Translations under genes and position numbers: made by a program | DNA from: Vandiemenella viatica | Taxonomy: Eukaryota; Arthropoda; Insecta; Orthoptera; Morabidae | Direction: 5' to 3' | Assembly (NCBI GenBank): GCA_031002005.1 | Contig: CM061921.1 | Coordinates: forward strand, 121,488,597 to 121,552,596 | DNA: 64,000 bases | Notes under the pieces: generated by a model | The model's input: the letters and a program-made list of their open reading frames with translations, nothing else | What the model was told of the DNA's origin: nothing | Databases searched by the model: none | Shown here: positions 34,610 through 47,284 of the stretch, in pieces | Position numbering within the stretch: the stretch's first letter is position 1 | Layout: each line of letters opens with the position of its first letter

Positions 34610-34874
34610 CAACCGAGCGTGGTAGGTCAGCAGTAACCGTCTGGCCTCGTATTCGGGAGGACGCGGGTTCGAATCCCCGTCCAGCCATCCATATTTGTGA
34701 TTTCCATGGTTTCCCCAAATCACTCTAGGCTAATGCCAGGATAGTTCGTTCAAAAGGTCATCGCCGAGTTCCTTTCCGTTCCTTGTCCCAATTGTCCAAC
34801 AGCCACCAGTGCATTCGCACCTTTAATGACCTCAACACATCGACCAGTCGTAAAGTCATAAGCAAAAAAAAAAA
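34610..34874 (+). mobile_element. SINE family A, near full length with tRNA-like head
   Basis: The head starts ACCGAGCGTGGTAGGTCAGC and carries the B box GGTTCGAATCC. The body has ATTTCCATGGTTTCCCCAAA, CACTCTAGGCTAATGCCAGG, TTCAAAAGGTCAT and GACCTCAACACATCG, and the tail AAAGTCATAAGC plus 12 A. It is the reference copy for the fragments at 6.6, 13.3, 13.9, 17.0, 25.1, 36.6, 40.5 and 53.3 kb. Somewhat diverged; no clear TSD. Confidence 0.82.
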
Positions 34875-34974
34875 GTCACCGTTGAACAGATGTCATCTAT
34901 TTTTACGTATAACAATTCATCTAAGAGCTCCACTGAAAACACAAAGAAATGTTTGTCCTATGACAACTAATACA

Positions 34975-35950
34975 CGGTGACTGTGAGGTTCAGGACAAGG
35001 CTGACTGATGAAAACATGGATAAAATACCCATTTTACCATTCGAAAATGATGCAGGTAATTGCCATTTTCAAGTAAGGCAGTCGAAGGCATCGCGGGTAC
35101 TACTGGTCCATATCTCTAACATCTGTTTCCAACAGAGATCTTACATAATCGAAAAACAGTTAGCCCTATTATCGCACAAGTTACTGCAGCAGGTTAACAA
35201 TTTGTTGCAATCTTTTTTAAAACATTAATAGCAGTTTGAAATTGATTCCTGATGACGCAGTCATCTGCAGAGAAGTAAGGAATTCTAACAGTTGCTAAGA
35301 AATACAGCGTGATATTGATGCTATTTTGGCATGATGCGATAGATAAAATCTTGTATCAGATTGCAAAAAGTGCAAAACAATGTTTATAACTAACAAAAAG
35401 AACCCGTTTGTACAGGAGTAGAGTATTAACATGGTTGATTTTCTGAAGTATTGGGCGTAACAGTACAAAGCAACATGAAATGGGGCCTACTCATCAGTTC
35501 GATCGTAGGTGGAGATGATTCTAGAAATTCTGAAATTCATAGGTTGCATTGAATATACAAAGGAGACATTCGGTCTACTGTCGTGCCGTTTGGAACCCGT
35601 ATCACAAGGGATTGATTGACAGTATAGAAAAAGTGGAGAGAAGAGCCTCTCGATTTGTGACTGCTTCCACAATCCTTACAAAAGCGTCACCAGAATTGAA
35701 TTTATTGAGAAACATGCGGACGTCCACTTACATTTACGAGTGCAATGATATACTTCGTCCACCAAATTATTTGTGTAGCAATGACACGAGAGTTGAGATT
35801 AAAGAAATAAGGTGTCGTACTGATGTTTACGCGTATTCCTCCTTCCCTCGTGGCATACTTCATTCGAATGCACAGAGTATATGTTAGTTTTGATGGAAAG
35901 CGCCATCCGCCACCTACTATTTTTTTAATTGCAGAGTGTACATTTAGATG
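34975..35950 (+). mobile_element. LINE 3' half (jockey/CR1-like), heavily decayed
   Basis: Plus strand, many stops. An RT YADD-like site degraded to PDDAVICREVRN lies near 35255-35285. KKCKTMFITNKKNPF is near 35375, YTKETFGL near 35560 and DSIEKVERRASRFVTAST near 35620-35670. This order (catalytic box, KC block, thumb, EKVxRRAxRFVT tail) is that of this LINE class. Upstream coding before about 35.2 kb is unclear. Confidence 0.6.
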
Positions 35951-36336
35951 CAGAAATTCAACTTAAAACTGTCTATGCAACATATTAAAATTTGTTATAT
36001 AACTAACAAAGCATCTTTATTCGCCAATCTTCGAAACTACTAGGTTCTTCAGCTTTCCATTTTAGCCTTATGACCAGTCTGGTGTTGATAAAGTAGCTCC
36101 GTGGTGATTCCTTAATTAATACAGTATTTCCCACTCGCAACAACCATGAATGCCTTTCCTATTTTGGCTGCATAATCTCTTCACTCTTAATTTGTGACAG
36201 TTACTTTTTTCAGCGTCAGCTAGCATCGATTTTTGCCTATCGAAGCTATGCAGTCATAGTGCATTTACACAAATCTTTCCACTCGGCGTTCCACAAAGCA
36301 TCTCCCTGAGGAACGAGTTCTGTTGGTGTGGCCAAC

Positions 36337-36480
36337 TGAGTCTACATCTACACAAATATTGTGAGTGGCAGAGGGTGCTAGGCACCAATCCTGATTCTGT
36401 GCATTCCATTCCAATCCAATTCCAAGAAAGAATACATAAAAGCATCAGTACAGCATCTTATTTCTCCAGTCTGAGAAAAG
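36337..36480 (+). repeat. Short dispersed repeat fragment
   Basis: GTGAGTGGCAGAGGGTGCTA and GCACCAATCCTGAT recur, diverged, at about 53315-53345. Probably part of a LINE 3' region. Confidence 0.35.
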
Positions 36481-36615
36481 TTCAAGAACGCGGCAGCGGT
36501 TCAGGAAATGCTTGTACTCCGTATCTATGCATACACTTCTTACGATCTTAATTTGTCGTGGGGTTACAAATGACTTCAAATTTACCGAAGTAATATGTCC
36601 CGACTTGTGTGGCAA

Positions 36616-36850
36616 TTTTTTTTTCTCCTTCCGGCTTTACGCCTCGTCGACGACGAGGTGATTAGAGGCGGGAAAGAACTGGTGGCAAGGAACGGGAAGG
36701 AATTCGTCCATGTCCTTTTGGAGGAACCATTCCGGCATTTGCCTGGAGTGATCTGGAGAAGCCATCGAAAATCAAATCTGGATGGTCGGACGGAGATTCG
36801 AACCCACTTCCTCCCGAACGCGAGGCCCGAGCGCTCAGTGTCGAATTAGT
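36616..36850 (-). mobile_element. SINE family A, minus strand, with head
   Basis: Starts with the T run of the A tail (36616-36624). Then GGCTTTACGCCTCGTCGACG, GGAAGGAATTCGTCCATGTC, AACCATTCCGGCATTTGCCT, and a head region with GATTCGAACCC (B-box complement) at about 36800 and GCGCTCAGTG near the end. Almost complete, well preserved. Confidence 0.85.
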
Positions 36851-37779
36851 CATGGTCTCTGGGCTGTTAATTTCAGCTCACGTTTGCCTATCGCTTCGGT
36901 CTTATGTTGACTGCCGGTGGTCAACAAACTTAAATGTCTGAAAAATTTCATCTACCGATTCAGTTTTTCGCGACAATTACTTTTAACTTGTGGCGCAATC
37001 ACTAATTCATGTACTCTCGCCATATACTCATTCTCCTGAACCAGTCTCGGTTTTGTCTTCGGCGACTCCCACATTTTGTATACCACTACAAGACTGTTGG
37101 AGAACAGACTTCAGTTCTGACACTTCTTTGGACTACTTGATCATTGCTAATAATTTCAGCGTTGCAGTCTCTCTATTTTGTTGCTGTATTCCCTATGTTC
37201 TTCACTTATTGGAGTTATTAGTGCATTGTTTTAGTCGAATTTGAACACCTCCAGATGTAAGTTGCTGCTGCCTTACATTTACAGAACTGCTCATTTACTG
37301 CGTCAGATTTTACAGATATCATTTTATAGTTTGAATTTATTTTTGGCTGGAAACGCGTTGTCAAGGATCGACTTTATCACTTATGCTATACACGTACATA
37401 TTGAGTTTGCATAGCGGTGATGCGACTTGTAACCAAATGTTTTATCGTGTGTATATTGCTATGCCGCCGTTCGAACGAGGCTGACTAAGAAAAGAGCAAC
37501 GTAATGGCTGAACATCTCGGAAAAATTTTCCAGCCGAGATTAACAGCAAACCAAGATAACCATACAGTTCTTACCAATCTTGAGGTAAATATTCCCTCTA
37601 ATCAATGACTTTTTAGCTACACGCAAGCAAGGGAGCTATCCACACTAGCACACTAGCCAAATGTCTTCCAAACAAGAGGCCAACAGGAATTAATTATATG
37701 GTTTACAAAAAATTGTGGGGTGGTGGTAGTCGGAACACTTTGTTTAGCCAAATAGCCACTGAAATAACAAACACTGTTC
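36851..37779. other. No gene recognised
   Basis: The frame at 36990-37244 (84 codons) and others show no known domain. Confidence 0.4.
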
Positions 37780-38360
37780 ATACATTACAGCAACGCAAAC
37801 GTTGACGCAGCGCCTCCGCAGATACGGCTACGCGACCTGCGGTCGTTTTTCCAAGCTCTTGCCCACCGCCCTGCAGCGTTGCCTCGGTGTGGCAAGCATT
37901 GTGTTCGTTTTACTTTAATTAAATTGTAATGGAGCGCACGCTCAGGTGGCAATTTCCCTACACACCCATTTTCCCCCCTCCCCTTTCCTGCACCCACCTG
38001 CTTTTTCCCTCTACAAATTTCAACTTTAAATTCTTTCAACGTTTTTGGTAAATTATTCATCATTTCTCTTCCAATCCGTGACCCCCTTACCTACGAAAGA
38101 AAATCTTCCCACACACTTGTGCCTGAAATCGAGTGCCAATTTGTAGTCGTGGTCATATTTTCATTTGCATGTATTACTTTTAATTCTTACACCAATATTT
38201 TCCCACGCCTCATCACCACGGCTTGTACACTTCCATGACCCTCTTTACCCTCCTCCTGTCTTCCAATGAATCCTGTTCCAGCTCTTTTATCGGTTACTGA
38301 TTGTGTTCTGCGTTAATTTCCAGAGACAAATCTAGCAGTCCTTCTTTGCACCCCTTCAAA
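37780..38360 (-). mobile_element. LINE 3' end, same family as 7.7-8.1 kb
   Basis: Minus sense: broken C-terminal coding near 38350-38000 (LINE tail with NNLPKTLKEFKVEICRG near 38060-38005). The GGTGGCAATTT complement of the 3' UTR motif is at about 37945, with the adjoining palindrome-like GAGCGCACGCTC. About 130 bp of GC-richer tail continues to 37790. Confidence 0.65.
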
Positions 38361-40514
38361 CTACTGTATCTGATACCCAAAATGTGGGTCCCTTACTACA
38401 CTTAGAAAGCATTGACATTGAGCATTTTATTGGTGAAATTAAGAATTGCCCTGAAATTTAGGAAATCATATGAGACAGCTGTCACTACTCAAGAAGAGAG
38501 GAGCTTGGACCAATGTAAGAGTATGTCGCGTATTCAATTAGGAATTCGGGGAAAAGGTTGACAAAGCCAAAAATGAAATGTGTGAGTAAAATATTTGGTA
38601 TTTATTATAAATTCAGTTTTAAATAAAGTATCTAAATTTTATATAACATCAATATAAAAGGTATGTTAAATTCCTGTCGAATATACAAAAGGTCTTAAAT
38701 CCCTATGCAAATGTACGCTACCAATATTGCGAACAAATTAATCTGCTAGCATGTTTCTGCTTAATACTCGTAGTTCTTGTCGGTCTCGTGGTGTCCTTTC
38801 CGATGTCGACGAAAGCTTCTGTACTCATTGAATGTTGTATACATCTCTAGATCTTACAAAACTGTGTAGAGAACAATAAGTCTTTATCAATAGGACGGAT
38901 AAATCCAAATTTGTACATTAATTGCTTCGTGACTGATTTTCCATTTATTCGCGAATATGTCAAATGCACTACCGGGCGCGTGACAATCTATAGTTGATTT
39001 TTGTTTTAAATTAATTTTATTAATTTTTTTTGTCTGAAATTTTTTTACAACTGTAAGTGTTTATTATATTTGTTGAAAGGGAATTTTTTCATCACAAACA
39101 AAATAGAAGGGCAATTTTGCCGGGAGAGGTTGACCTCTTGTTTTAAAACTTATAAACAGAAGTTTTGTGGAATATAGCATTGTCCGATTCGTTTCCGGAA
39201 AGCTCCAACGTCTATGTAAATTGCAATGCGAGTCCACAATAGCTAGCAACACAACTGAAAAATAATTCTTATAGAAAAGAAATCCACCCATCCTTGATTT
39301 TTTAATTCATACATGCTTGCCATCAATTACTTCTAAGTAATTTTTATAGAAAAGTGACTGTTATCCTGGTGTAAACATAGTTGTCTGCCGCACGCTACGT
39401 GTTGCGTGCACGCAGCGGCACCGCAACGGACGTGAGCGCTGACTCTGCAATCCTGCCTGCGTTCCGCTACATCTGCTTCCACTTTCCTACTTTGACATTC
39501 TCACTTTTAGTGGCAAAATTTTTCGAAATTTACTTTTATCGGTCTTGAAAGAATCTTGAAGTGTCCGCCATGGTGTGCTCGTACCGAATGTTATTTTGGT
39601 TTGTAACGTTCTAACCTCATTACCTGATTTAAAATTATAATTAATTTTATTATTTTATTTTATTATCATGAAAGGTAGAACTTGCGTGAATACTTTATAT
39701 AAGAAATCACAAATGGTTTTATTTCAATTACTGACATGACATATATAACAAAATTAGTTAAAATTAATCAGTTGTCCTTTTTGCGGGCGCCAGGGTATTT
39801 TATATAAAATACACAAAATTAAACAGTAAACAAATTCAACATTTTGACTGTTCACTTCTGAAAGAAATGTTTGCTCCGGGCTATGAGAGTTCTTATCTGC
39901 AGGGTTGTAGCTGGGCAATGCTATGAACTTGAAAATGTGTCCTTCATTGGCGATGTATAATTACCGAATTTACATGTCTGCCGCCACATTGGATGACGGT
40001 CTGCTCTGCTATGGACCAGCGTAGCACAGTTCCTCATATGTCGTCCTTTGCCTGAGTTCATTTGCTCAAACAAAATAGCGGGTGTCCGGATCCAAGCAGC
40101 AGCAACAGTCCCATTAACGAATAGACAGTGCAGAAGTTACATCGTCCGCACGTGCTTGCCGGCCAGCACCGAATGTCCCTCCGTGCCACATGAAAACAGA
40201 AATTCCCGTCCGTCACTCTCTAAATCTACCTGGCTAGCACAATACAATACTCCCCTCTCCCAGCGTCGCATCACCCCAGCAAAACTCGCCCGCCAGTTCT
40301 AGGAACATGGCCAGCTGACATTCCTGACCAGCCGCTTAGCACCCACAAGCTAACTAAAACATTCTCCATTAAAAATGAATAAACATATAGTTTATTAATG
40401 TAACTAACGGTCACAGGACGCGTTCGTTACAGGTTTAATTCACTCGACAATTACGGTCTGTAAAGCGATTTGGCCACCCGAACACGTCGTGCGGGGAGAG
40501 ATGCCGCCTAATAC
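38361..40514. other. No gene recognised
   Basis: More than 2 kb without a recognisable gene or element. A GC-richer patch lies at 39385-39480 and another at 40000-40320. The 84-codon plus frame at 40048-40302 is unassigned. Confidence 0.4.
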
Positions 40515-40526
40515 ACCATGTCCAAC

Positions 40527-40725
40527 TTTTTTTTTACATTCGATTCCTCCCAGCTGAAGGCTTGGAGGCGGGCTGCTGGAGAGTCACCGAGACTCTTTTC
40601 AGCCAATCTACTCTACGGGGAGGGAAGGGGGATGGAAGGTCGGCCGTGGCCTTGTAGGGAACCATCCCGGCATTCGCCTAGAGTGGCTGAGGAAAACCAC
40701 GGAAAACCTCAGCCAGGATGGCCGA
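40527..40725 (-). mobile_element. SINE family A-related, 5'-truncated, perfect 12-bp TSD
   Basis: The duplication ACCATGTCCAAC occurs at 40515-40526 and 40726-40737. The A tail appears as a T run directly after the left copy. The body in plus reading has GGCCGTGGCCTTGTAGGGAA, CCATCCCGGCATTCGCCTAG and ACCACGGAAAACCTCAGCCA. The tail half (GAAGGCTTGGAGGCGGGCTG) differs from the family A copies, so it may be a subfamily. Confidence 0.85.
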
Positions 40726-40809
40726 ACCATGTCCAACGTTCACTTTTCAGTAGTCTTTGCATACTACCAGAATAAACCTGGATGGTTTTCATGTCGTGCG
40801 TAATTTATG

Positions 40810-41170
40810 TAAACATCTTCTACATAAATGCTTCCATTTCCTAACAACAAACTTTAATTCAATACTCAAACTTTATTGTTTTCCATCTGTATGGAAACAT
40901 GCAGTAATTTTCAGCCACAAACCGAGCAGACAAAACACTCGCCTTCAATTTGCGAGCATTAATTCTACGAACGACTCGCTCGGAGTCGCCTCAAACATGT
41001 GCAGTCTGGCACTGGAATGGAAGAGAGAGCGGTACTGCTATGTACGCTGACGATACTGTGGTTTCCTCTTCACCTGACATCGACGTTGCAGCAATCAGTC
41101 AACTTTCCTACAGGTCGAGGAACTGGTGCATCAAGTTAAACGCATCGCAATGTGAGGCCAAAATTTTTAC
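40810..41170 (+). mobile_element. LINE RT fragment, internally deleted
   Basis: VWKHAVIFSHKPSRQNT (about 40891-40940) resembles the start of a jockey-type RT (WKxAxxxPxxKPG). It is followed at once, after a deletion, by AMYADDTVVSSSPDIDVAAI near 41038-41095 with an intact YADD box, then WCIKLNASQCEAKIF. Not functional. Confidence 0.7.
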
Positions 41171-43485
41171 ACTCCAGTGCCTAGCAAATCCCAAGAATCT
41201 GAAGGGAAAAAAATGCATCCAGCAGACGAAGCAGAAAATATCAAGAGCTATGTTTACTTATTTTTTGTTTATATCATTGAAATCTGAATTATATCTGTAC
41301 TTCGTAAGTCCTTATGGGGAAAAAGAAGATTTGAACTGCCTACTAATTGTAAAGCTTAAAAGTCTAGATTAGCACCTCCTTATATCTATTTTAAATGGGT
41401 CATTCGTCTTCTAAATGTTACTATATGTTCCATTCCCATTATAATATACAGAGGAATCCAAATGAATTATCCTCAAATCATGCACTCTGAATAGTTTTAT
41501 AGCTTAACAAGGACAAAAAAAATCTATTTAGCCTGTAAGTATTGCTGGTCCATTTAACTAAAAGAAACTCCCTTTTCCTCTTTCATCCGGGCACTATCAT
41601 TGTGTGGAATTTTTTTTTCAATTTTCTTTTTTCTTTTCATCACAGAATTTACTGAGGAATATACCACCACTCGATTCTTCGGTATTTCCAATTCCGCATA
41701 TACATTCATCTCTCGCTGGCTACCGATATAAAAGCACAGCACAGACAAGGGTAAGTGAGTGTACTTTGATTATCCAGGTTTCCAGCTAAAGCATGCATCA
41801 CGTGAAGACAACCGGACATATATTTATATATTAGACGCTTATTTGTACGTATGAATGTAATTCTTGATAGTGTGAAGTATTCAAAGAAAATAAATGATGT
41901 TTTCCAAGTTTTGATATTTCACTTATAATAAGACGAAACAAATTTGCATAAACACCCTGTTTACTATTTTCGTACGATTGATTTCAATTACTTAACTGAA
42001 AGATTATACATTGAAATAACTTCATCGTTGTTCGCGATTACTCTGTCCAAGGAAACAGAAAATCCGCGCGTCTTCGTTAGCATCTAGCCTTCTTCAAAGA
42101 TCAGCGAGTAGTTGTTGGCCAAATGCAGCACTGATGTCTACCGTCTACTCCCATATCAGCTTTGTTTAGAGATCATACCAGGAAAGAACCAACAATTCAT
42201 TACTTCACTTTCAACGCAGTTTTCTCGTCTTTTAAGGTCGTCAACGAAATTGTGTTTTATAAGACAGCTTTCAAAAATCTGTGTTCAGTGCCAAAGATAC
42301 CTTCGTAAAGATTCAAGATAGGACGACTTACTAGGAGTAAGATGATAATTCGATCCTACCGCCAACATGTTGAAGGTTTGATATGGACGTCTCATGACAG
42401 AGGAGAAAATTCGTCCTATCCAAACCAAGCGACTTGATGCTAATACGACATTCTCTGGCACGTGTAAAAGTAGATTACATTTAAAACCAATTATATTGAT
42501 TATAAATTATTCAGCGTCCCAAAAACTAAACGTTAATTTCTGTCAAACTACAAACACACAACCTGTCGCATGTTAAATATTAAATTTTAAAATAATCTCC
42601 GGATACTCTTGTTAATAGTTACTATGGTTCTTAGTTTCCAAAAATCGTATATCACTTCAGTGATCATCTTATCAAAAACTGTGTATTAATCTCATACTAC
42701 AATTGCTTGTGATACAAACTATGTTTTAGTATCATGTCTTCGTAGTTAACATTTCATTTAATCTTGCAGGTTTGATTCCTTTTCATATAAGCGATAATCG
42801 TCTGTAATCCTGGTAGACTTATATTCGTTTGAGAATCCTGTAGCCATAACTTTTTCACATACTACTCCCGATTTGTGTTCTACTTGTAAGATTCAAAAAG
42901 GTTCCTCTCATGAACAAGTGCATAAACAGTTGTGGAATCTACACTGAACAATATTAACAACTGGTTTGGAAAAAATAAAGTTGTTTTTGTATTACCTGCC
43001 GAGTGTTGTTCGTACATCTTAGTGAACCTTCTTGTCAAATATAGAATATAACTCCTGTAATTATTTTTATCAGGTAACTTATGTCATTGGTTATTAACAT
43101 CCCAGCGAATGGTAAAGTCGATTTTTAAACTGTGCTGGCGTTAATTCGGAAAGTAACTATCTATGTAGCCATTTATGAGTAACTATCATTACATTACTGT
43201 CAAATAGTTCAGACATCGAGTGTTTGAAGCTGAGATGTATCAGTAACGACAGCCCGCACATTGCTCTCGACAAACTGATCAGTAAGAGAATTTACCGTAA
43301 GATAAGTGTGTATGATGTTTTGGTGTTATTGAGTGTTCAGTGTAATGTGTTGTGGCAAAGAAGAAACAGGGTGAAAAAACAATTGTTTTGCTCAGAAGAG
43401 TTTGTTTTCATACACTAAGCAGACTTTCAGAATACCCATAGTTGGCAAATAATACATCAATAGATCGAATGTAGTAATTTTAAGG
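41171..43485. other. No gene recognised
   Basis: AT-rich, short frames only, no element boundaries found. Confidence 0.4.
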
Positions 43486-43493
43486 TAGATAAC

Positions 43494-44370
43494 CAGGGTT
43501 CGGATCTTTATGACCAAAAAAATATTGAAATATGCAGGAAATATGACTTTAACAACGGGTAAATATGACCTAAAAATAACAAAATATGACCAATATTTAA
43601 GTTTACTATACATCAAAACATACATTTCTTTTATCTAGTAGTGTCGCTTTCATGCAGACAGCGCAATTTACTTCCGTGCATTCACTGCACCATTAGGAAA
43701 TTAAATTTTAAATCGTTTTGTTGAAGTCACTTTAATTTCACGTAATTTACATAAAAGAACTCTTTCGTTTGTACTAACATGCTCCTCTCCGAATTCCTTT
43801 ACGTAACTCCGTAACTTCTAACTTTCAGAAAATTTTGCTTTCGTCATGGCGTACTCACTGATCTACTGCAGATTTAACGATGACTAAGGGTTATTTTCAA
43901 AAGTATTGGCGACAGTGAGACGTTGATTGACGCGGCTCCCCACACGCTTGCTGCTTGCTGGATTATCGAGATTAAAAGGCGGGCGAAACATTAACGATCA
44001 GAGATTCAGAATAATATGTAACTTTAGTCTTGACTGGTGACTTGCGCCCGATTCAGTGACAATTAGTTTTGTTTTTTCCTCTAAACTATAATAGGAGTAT
44101 AGTTCTGTGAATAAATATCCATTTTCTTCTCATGTATCTCTTCTAGAGAATTCCAGGTACTACTAAAAAATTACCAGATTTTTCCTCAAAGTATGACCAT
44201 ATGACCATAAATATTATTGTAATATGTCCTAAACTAGGAAAATGACCTGAATATACATTTATATGCTATATAAAATACAATCTGAAACTTTTAATCAGTG
44301 TTTAATTCAGAGTTACAGCTCAAAATGAAGGTGGAAAAAAATATGACTTGTCGCAATGATCCGTACCCTA
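43494..44370. mobile_element. hAT-type non-autonomous element (877 bp)
   Basis: The ends CAGGGTTCGGATC and GATCCGTACCCTA are inverted repeats with two mismatches. The 8-bp duplication TAGATAAC lies at 43486-43493 and 44371-44378. An 8-bp TSD with CAGGG-like ends is diagnostic of hAT. The interior is AT-rich, with repeated ATATGACC words near both ends (subterminal repeats) and no transposase. Confidence 0.85.
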
Positions 44371-44378
44371 TAGATAAC

Positions 44379-45546
44379 TATTTATGACGATCTTACATAG
44401 AAAAATGGAGTGATTCTTTTCGAGGTCGTTGTCAATAAGAAATGCAGCATTTTGTACACCCTTGTGGCCTGGAAAGCCGAACACCTGTGGAACTTAAGCC
44501 TGTGGCCAGGCAGGAACCGAATCCCACCCACAAGGTCATATGCCAGCATTGTCGTGTCTGGTATAACTAAATCAAAGTACATTCGTGTATAGAATGTGTT
44601 GTCAACGGTGTATGTCATAAAACAGATCTGTAGTTCAGGTACTAAGTGTCGGGTCATTGGCTTGAGGAGTGTACGTGTATTCGGAATACAAGATGGAAGA
44701 GAAGCACTTCGTGAAATATAAGAGATCTTTATTTTTTTAATCGGGTACGCATACCCACTCAGTGTTTCATTTCACTGTTCTAAATTTTATAAATAGAGAT
44801 TGTATCCATCCAAAAGAAATTAACAATTACTATTCCGTTTCAGGTTAGTTATTTTTTTCTGCTCAATTATCCACAGTTCACAAAAACTAGTTAAGTCACT
44901 GATAACACAGATAAAAATGTTTATCATAACGTCTGCTGGACCGTTCGCTCTGTGTTGTATCGCCAGTTTCCGTGACCATTTCGCAAGTCACCATTTAAGT
45001 TCAGTAATAATAATTATAAAAAGAGCGGTTTTTCTTGTTAGTGGTTCAGATATTTCAGTTGTGTTAAAATAAGCAGCTAGTACTAATTTAGAGGATGTCA
45101 AGCTAGTAAGTTGTGATAAATCAAAACGTATAAATTCTTTCAACTTTTATCATTCTAATTGAAACTAGGATAATCATTTATGCGTTTTTCCTTGGATTAA
45201 ATCGAAAAATAATGTAATGTCTACTTCAACGCTTTCTGATGGGAAAGACGTAAGATACCTTGAAAAAATCGGATAATGTATCAATGAAACCTCTTGAATT
45301 TTTTTTTACTAAACCAGCTAACAACATATAAAATAAACAGGTTCTACGACAGTGGGAGCACACGTAAATACTAATTGTGAATGCGGTTTTTCACTCAATT
45401 CTGTTTGTGCATTTCTTCTTTTGACTGACATCACACTCCGAAAAAATTAAAAACAAAACGCCGATAGTCAGAACTACGTAATCAAAATCCCATAAAATCA
45501 ACGATTGGACCCTGAAGGATGGAATATTATCCGAATTGCCATGTCA
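44379..45546. other. No gene recognised
   Basis: The antisense frame pair at 44382-44657 has no known domain. Otherwise AT-rich. Confidence 0.4.
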
Positions 45547-45554
45547 CTATAAAA

Positions 45555-45860
45555 CAGTGGTTCCCAATTATTTTTTCCCGAGTGTCACTTCAGGAAAGAG
45601 CTCAACCTCGCGTACCCCTTATAGCTGAAACGATAAATAAATAACAGTCGAGTACTTCTCTCAATCACAGCATTACAGCAATATAATTGACACAAACACA
45701 GTTTCTCTTAAAATATATTTTGGTGATAGTAATGTCTGGATAACTGTTTTCTTTTTTTATCATCATATTAACTACCTTAGCCAAGAGATTACCGCACATA
45801 CACCTTGAAGCAGCCTCACGTACTCCTGGAGGTACGTGCACCACTGATTGGGAACCGTTG
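45555..45860. mobile_element. hAT-type MITE (306 bp)
   Basis: The ends CAGTGGTTCCCAAT and ATTGGGAACCGTTG are inverted repeats. Flanks CTATAAAA (45547-45554) and CTATAAAG (45861-45868) form an 8-bp TSD with one change. CAGTGGTTCCCAA is a common hAT terminus. No coding capacity. Confidence 0.85.
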
Positions 45861-46204
45861 CTATAAAGCAACCTGTCGACAAGTGTTCCTAATGTGAGGC
45901 AAAGTCATGCTTGTGCTCAGAGGATCAAGGGCTGCTTAAGTCGCGCTAATCGGACAGTCAATGAATTTTTGTTGCATTATAATGTTTGAAACTGGAGCTC
46001 ACGGATAAATAGTGTAAAACTATAACATACGATGGTATTTAACTCTTGCGTTTGACCACGGAAGCGATTTTTCCAGAGTTTTTTTTTTTTTACTTTAGCC
46101 AAAGGCTAATTTAGCCATTTGCATAAGGGTATTGTAACAGTATTGTTTGTCTTTTATTTATTTATATGCTTTTATACACGAGTTTTTGTTTTCGAAACAT
46201 ACTT

Positions 46205-47152
46205 TTACAATAATTTAGCGGATTTTTTGTTGGGAAATGCGAGGACCTGGATGAGGGATTGAATGTCTGCGATTTGTAGTCCTCCTCCTAAGAATTCATG
46301 TCTTTCGACCTTGTAGTTTCTGCACCTCAACGTGGAGTGGTATATATCTTCCGTCTCTGGACAAGTCCCACACATGGGGGAGTCACTTAGTTTCGTCATA
46401 AACTTTTTGTCATTTAACAACACGTGTCCTGCTCTCAGTCTCATCATGCAGCTGATCTCATTTCTGCTAAGGTCCGCGTGGTCGTACCATGGTTTCTATT
46501 ATTGTATTCATTATTGCCCTATACCACCTGCCAATGTCCTGTCTATTCTCCTGTCACATTTTCTACCATTCTGCTTTAACGCTGGACGAAATTGTGTCTT
46601 TATAATCAGTTAGTGGTACGGGAATGTGATTCTTATCCTGGAAATTAAGCTGGTTCCGTGCCGTTGTATCCGCAGCCTCATTGCCCGCTATACCAACGTG
46701 GCTAGGTACCCATTGTAGCTTGATTTTTAATCCTTTCCCTGCACTGTTTCTCAATTCCTTAGCTACTTCGTACGTTAAATAGTTCTTGCATTTCACTTTT
46801 GGTATTCCTAGTACTGATTGGAGGGCTGTTTTCGAATTTGTACATATGACAGTGTTGTTTAGTCCAGATTTTTGTATATATTCCAGCGCCATCAATATTG
46901 CATAAGTCACCGTGGAGAAAGTAGTGAAGTGTGCAGAACAGTAACGCAATACTGGCTTGCCAGTATTGCATTACTGTTTCCTGGGATGACATTGATGTCA
47001 TATTTTACAAAATAAGAGTGATAGAAGTTTTCAGCGGCGGCCAAATTTATTGTCAAAGTGTGTACCTTGAATGACCGATATACATTGTGCTCTGGATCTA
47101 CATATGCCACTGAGCTGTATTGCTCCCTTATTCTTGATCCGTCTGTGAACAC
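46205..47152 (-). pseudogene. LINE ORF2 RNase H and C-terminal tail
   Basis: FTDGSRI (first catalytic D) at about 47150, AAAENFYH (E) near 47035, ICTNSKTALQSVLGI near 46855 (the usual D is N here), and LQWVPSHVGIAGNEAAD near 46720-46670 with the final D. RNase H would remove the RNA strand during cDNA synthesis. A frame break near 46950 coincides with an 18-bp inverted repeat. The tail LRAGHVLLNDKKFMTKLSDS and then PMCGTCPETEDIYH at about 46440-46320 is the cysteine/histidine end typical of I-type ORF2. Confidence 0.8.
46938..46977. repeat. 18-bp inverted repeat (hairpin) in the RNase H region
   Basis: ACAGTAACGCAATACTGG, loop CTTG, then the complement with one mismatch. It lies exactly where the RNase H frame breaks and is therefore probably an acquired insertion or template-switch scar. 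Confidence 0.7.
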
Positions 47153-47284
47153 TTTTCTCCATCCTCCCCAAATATCTTTGAGTTATCAGCGTATTTTGTT
47201 TGAGTTCTTCCTGACTGAGTTTTCTTTCCTAAGGCTTCGTTCGTGAGGGCAGTATATATGTATTTGGAGAGATTGGATCTCTGC

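Noticed and set aside
44480..44545. tRNA-like GGATTCGGTTCC word on the minus strand
   Set aside because: The B box does not fit the consensus and there is no A box at the right distance.
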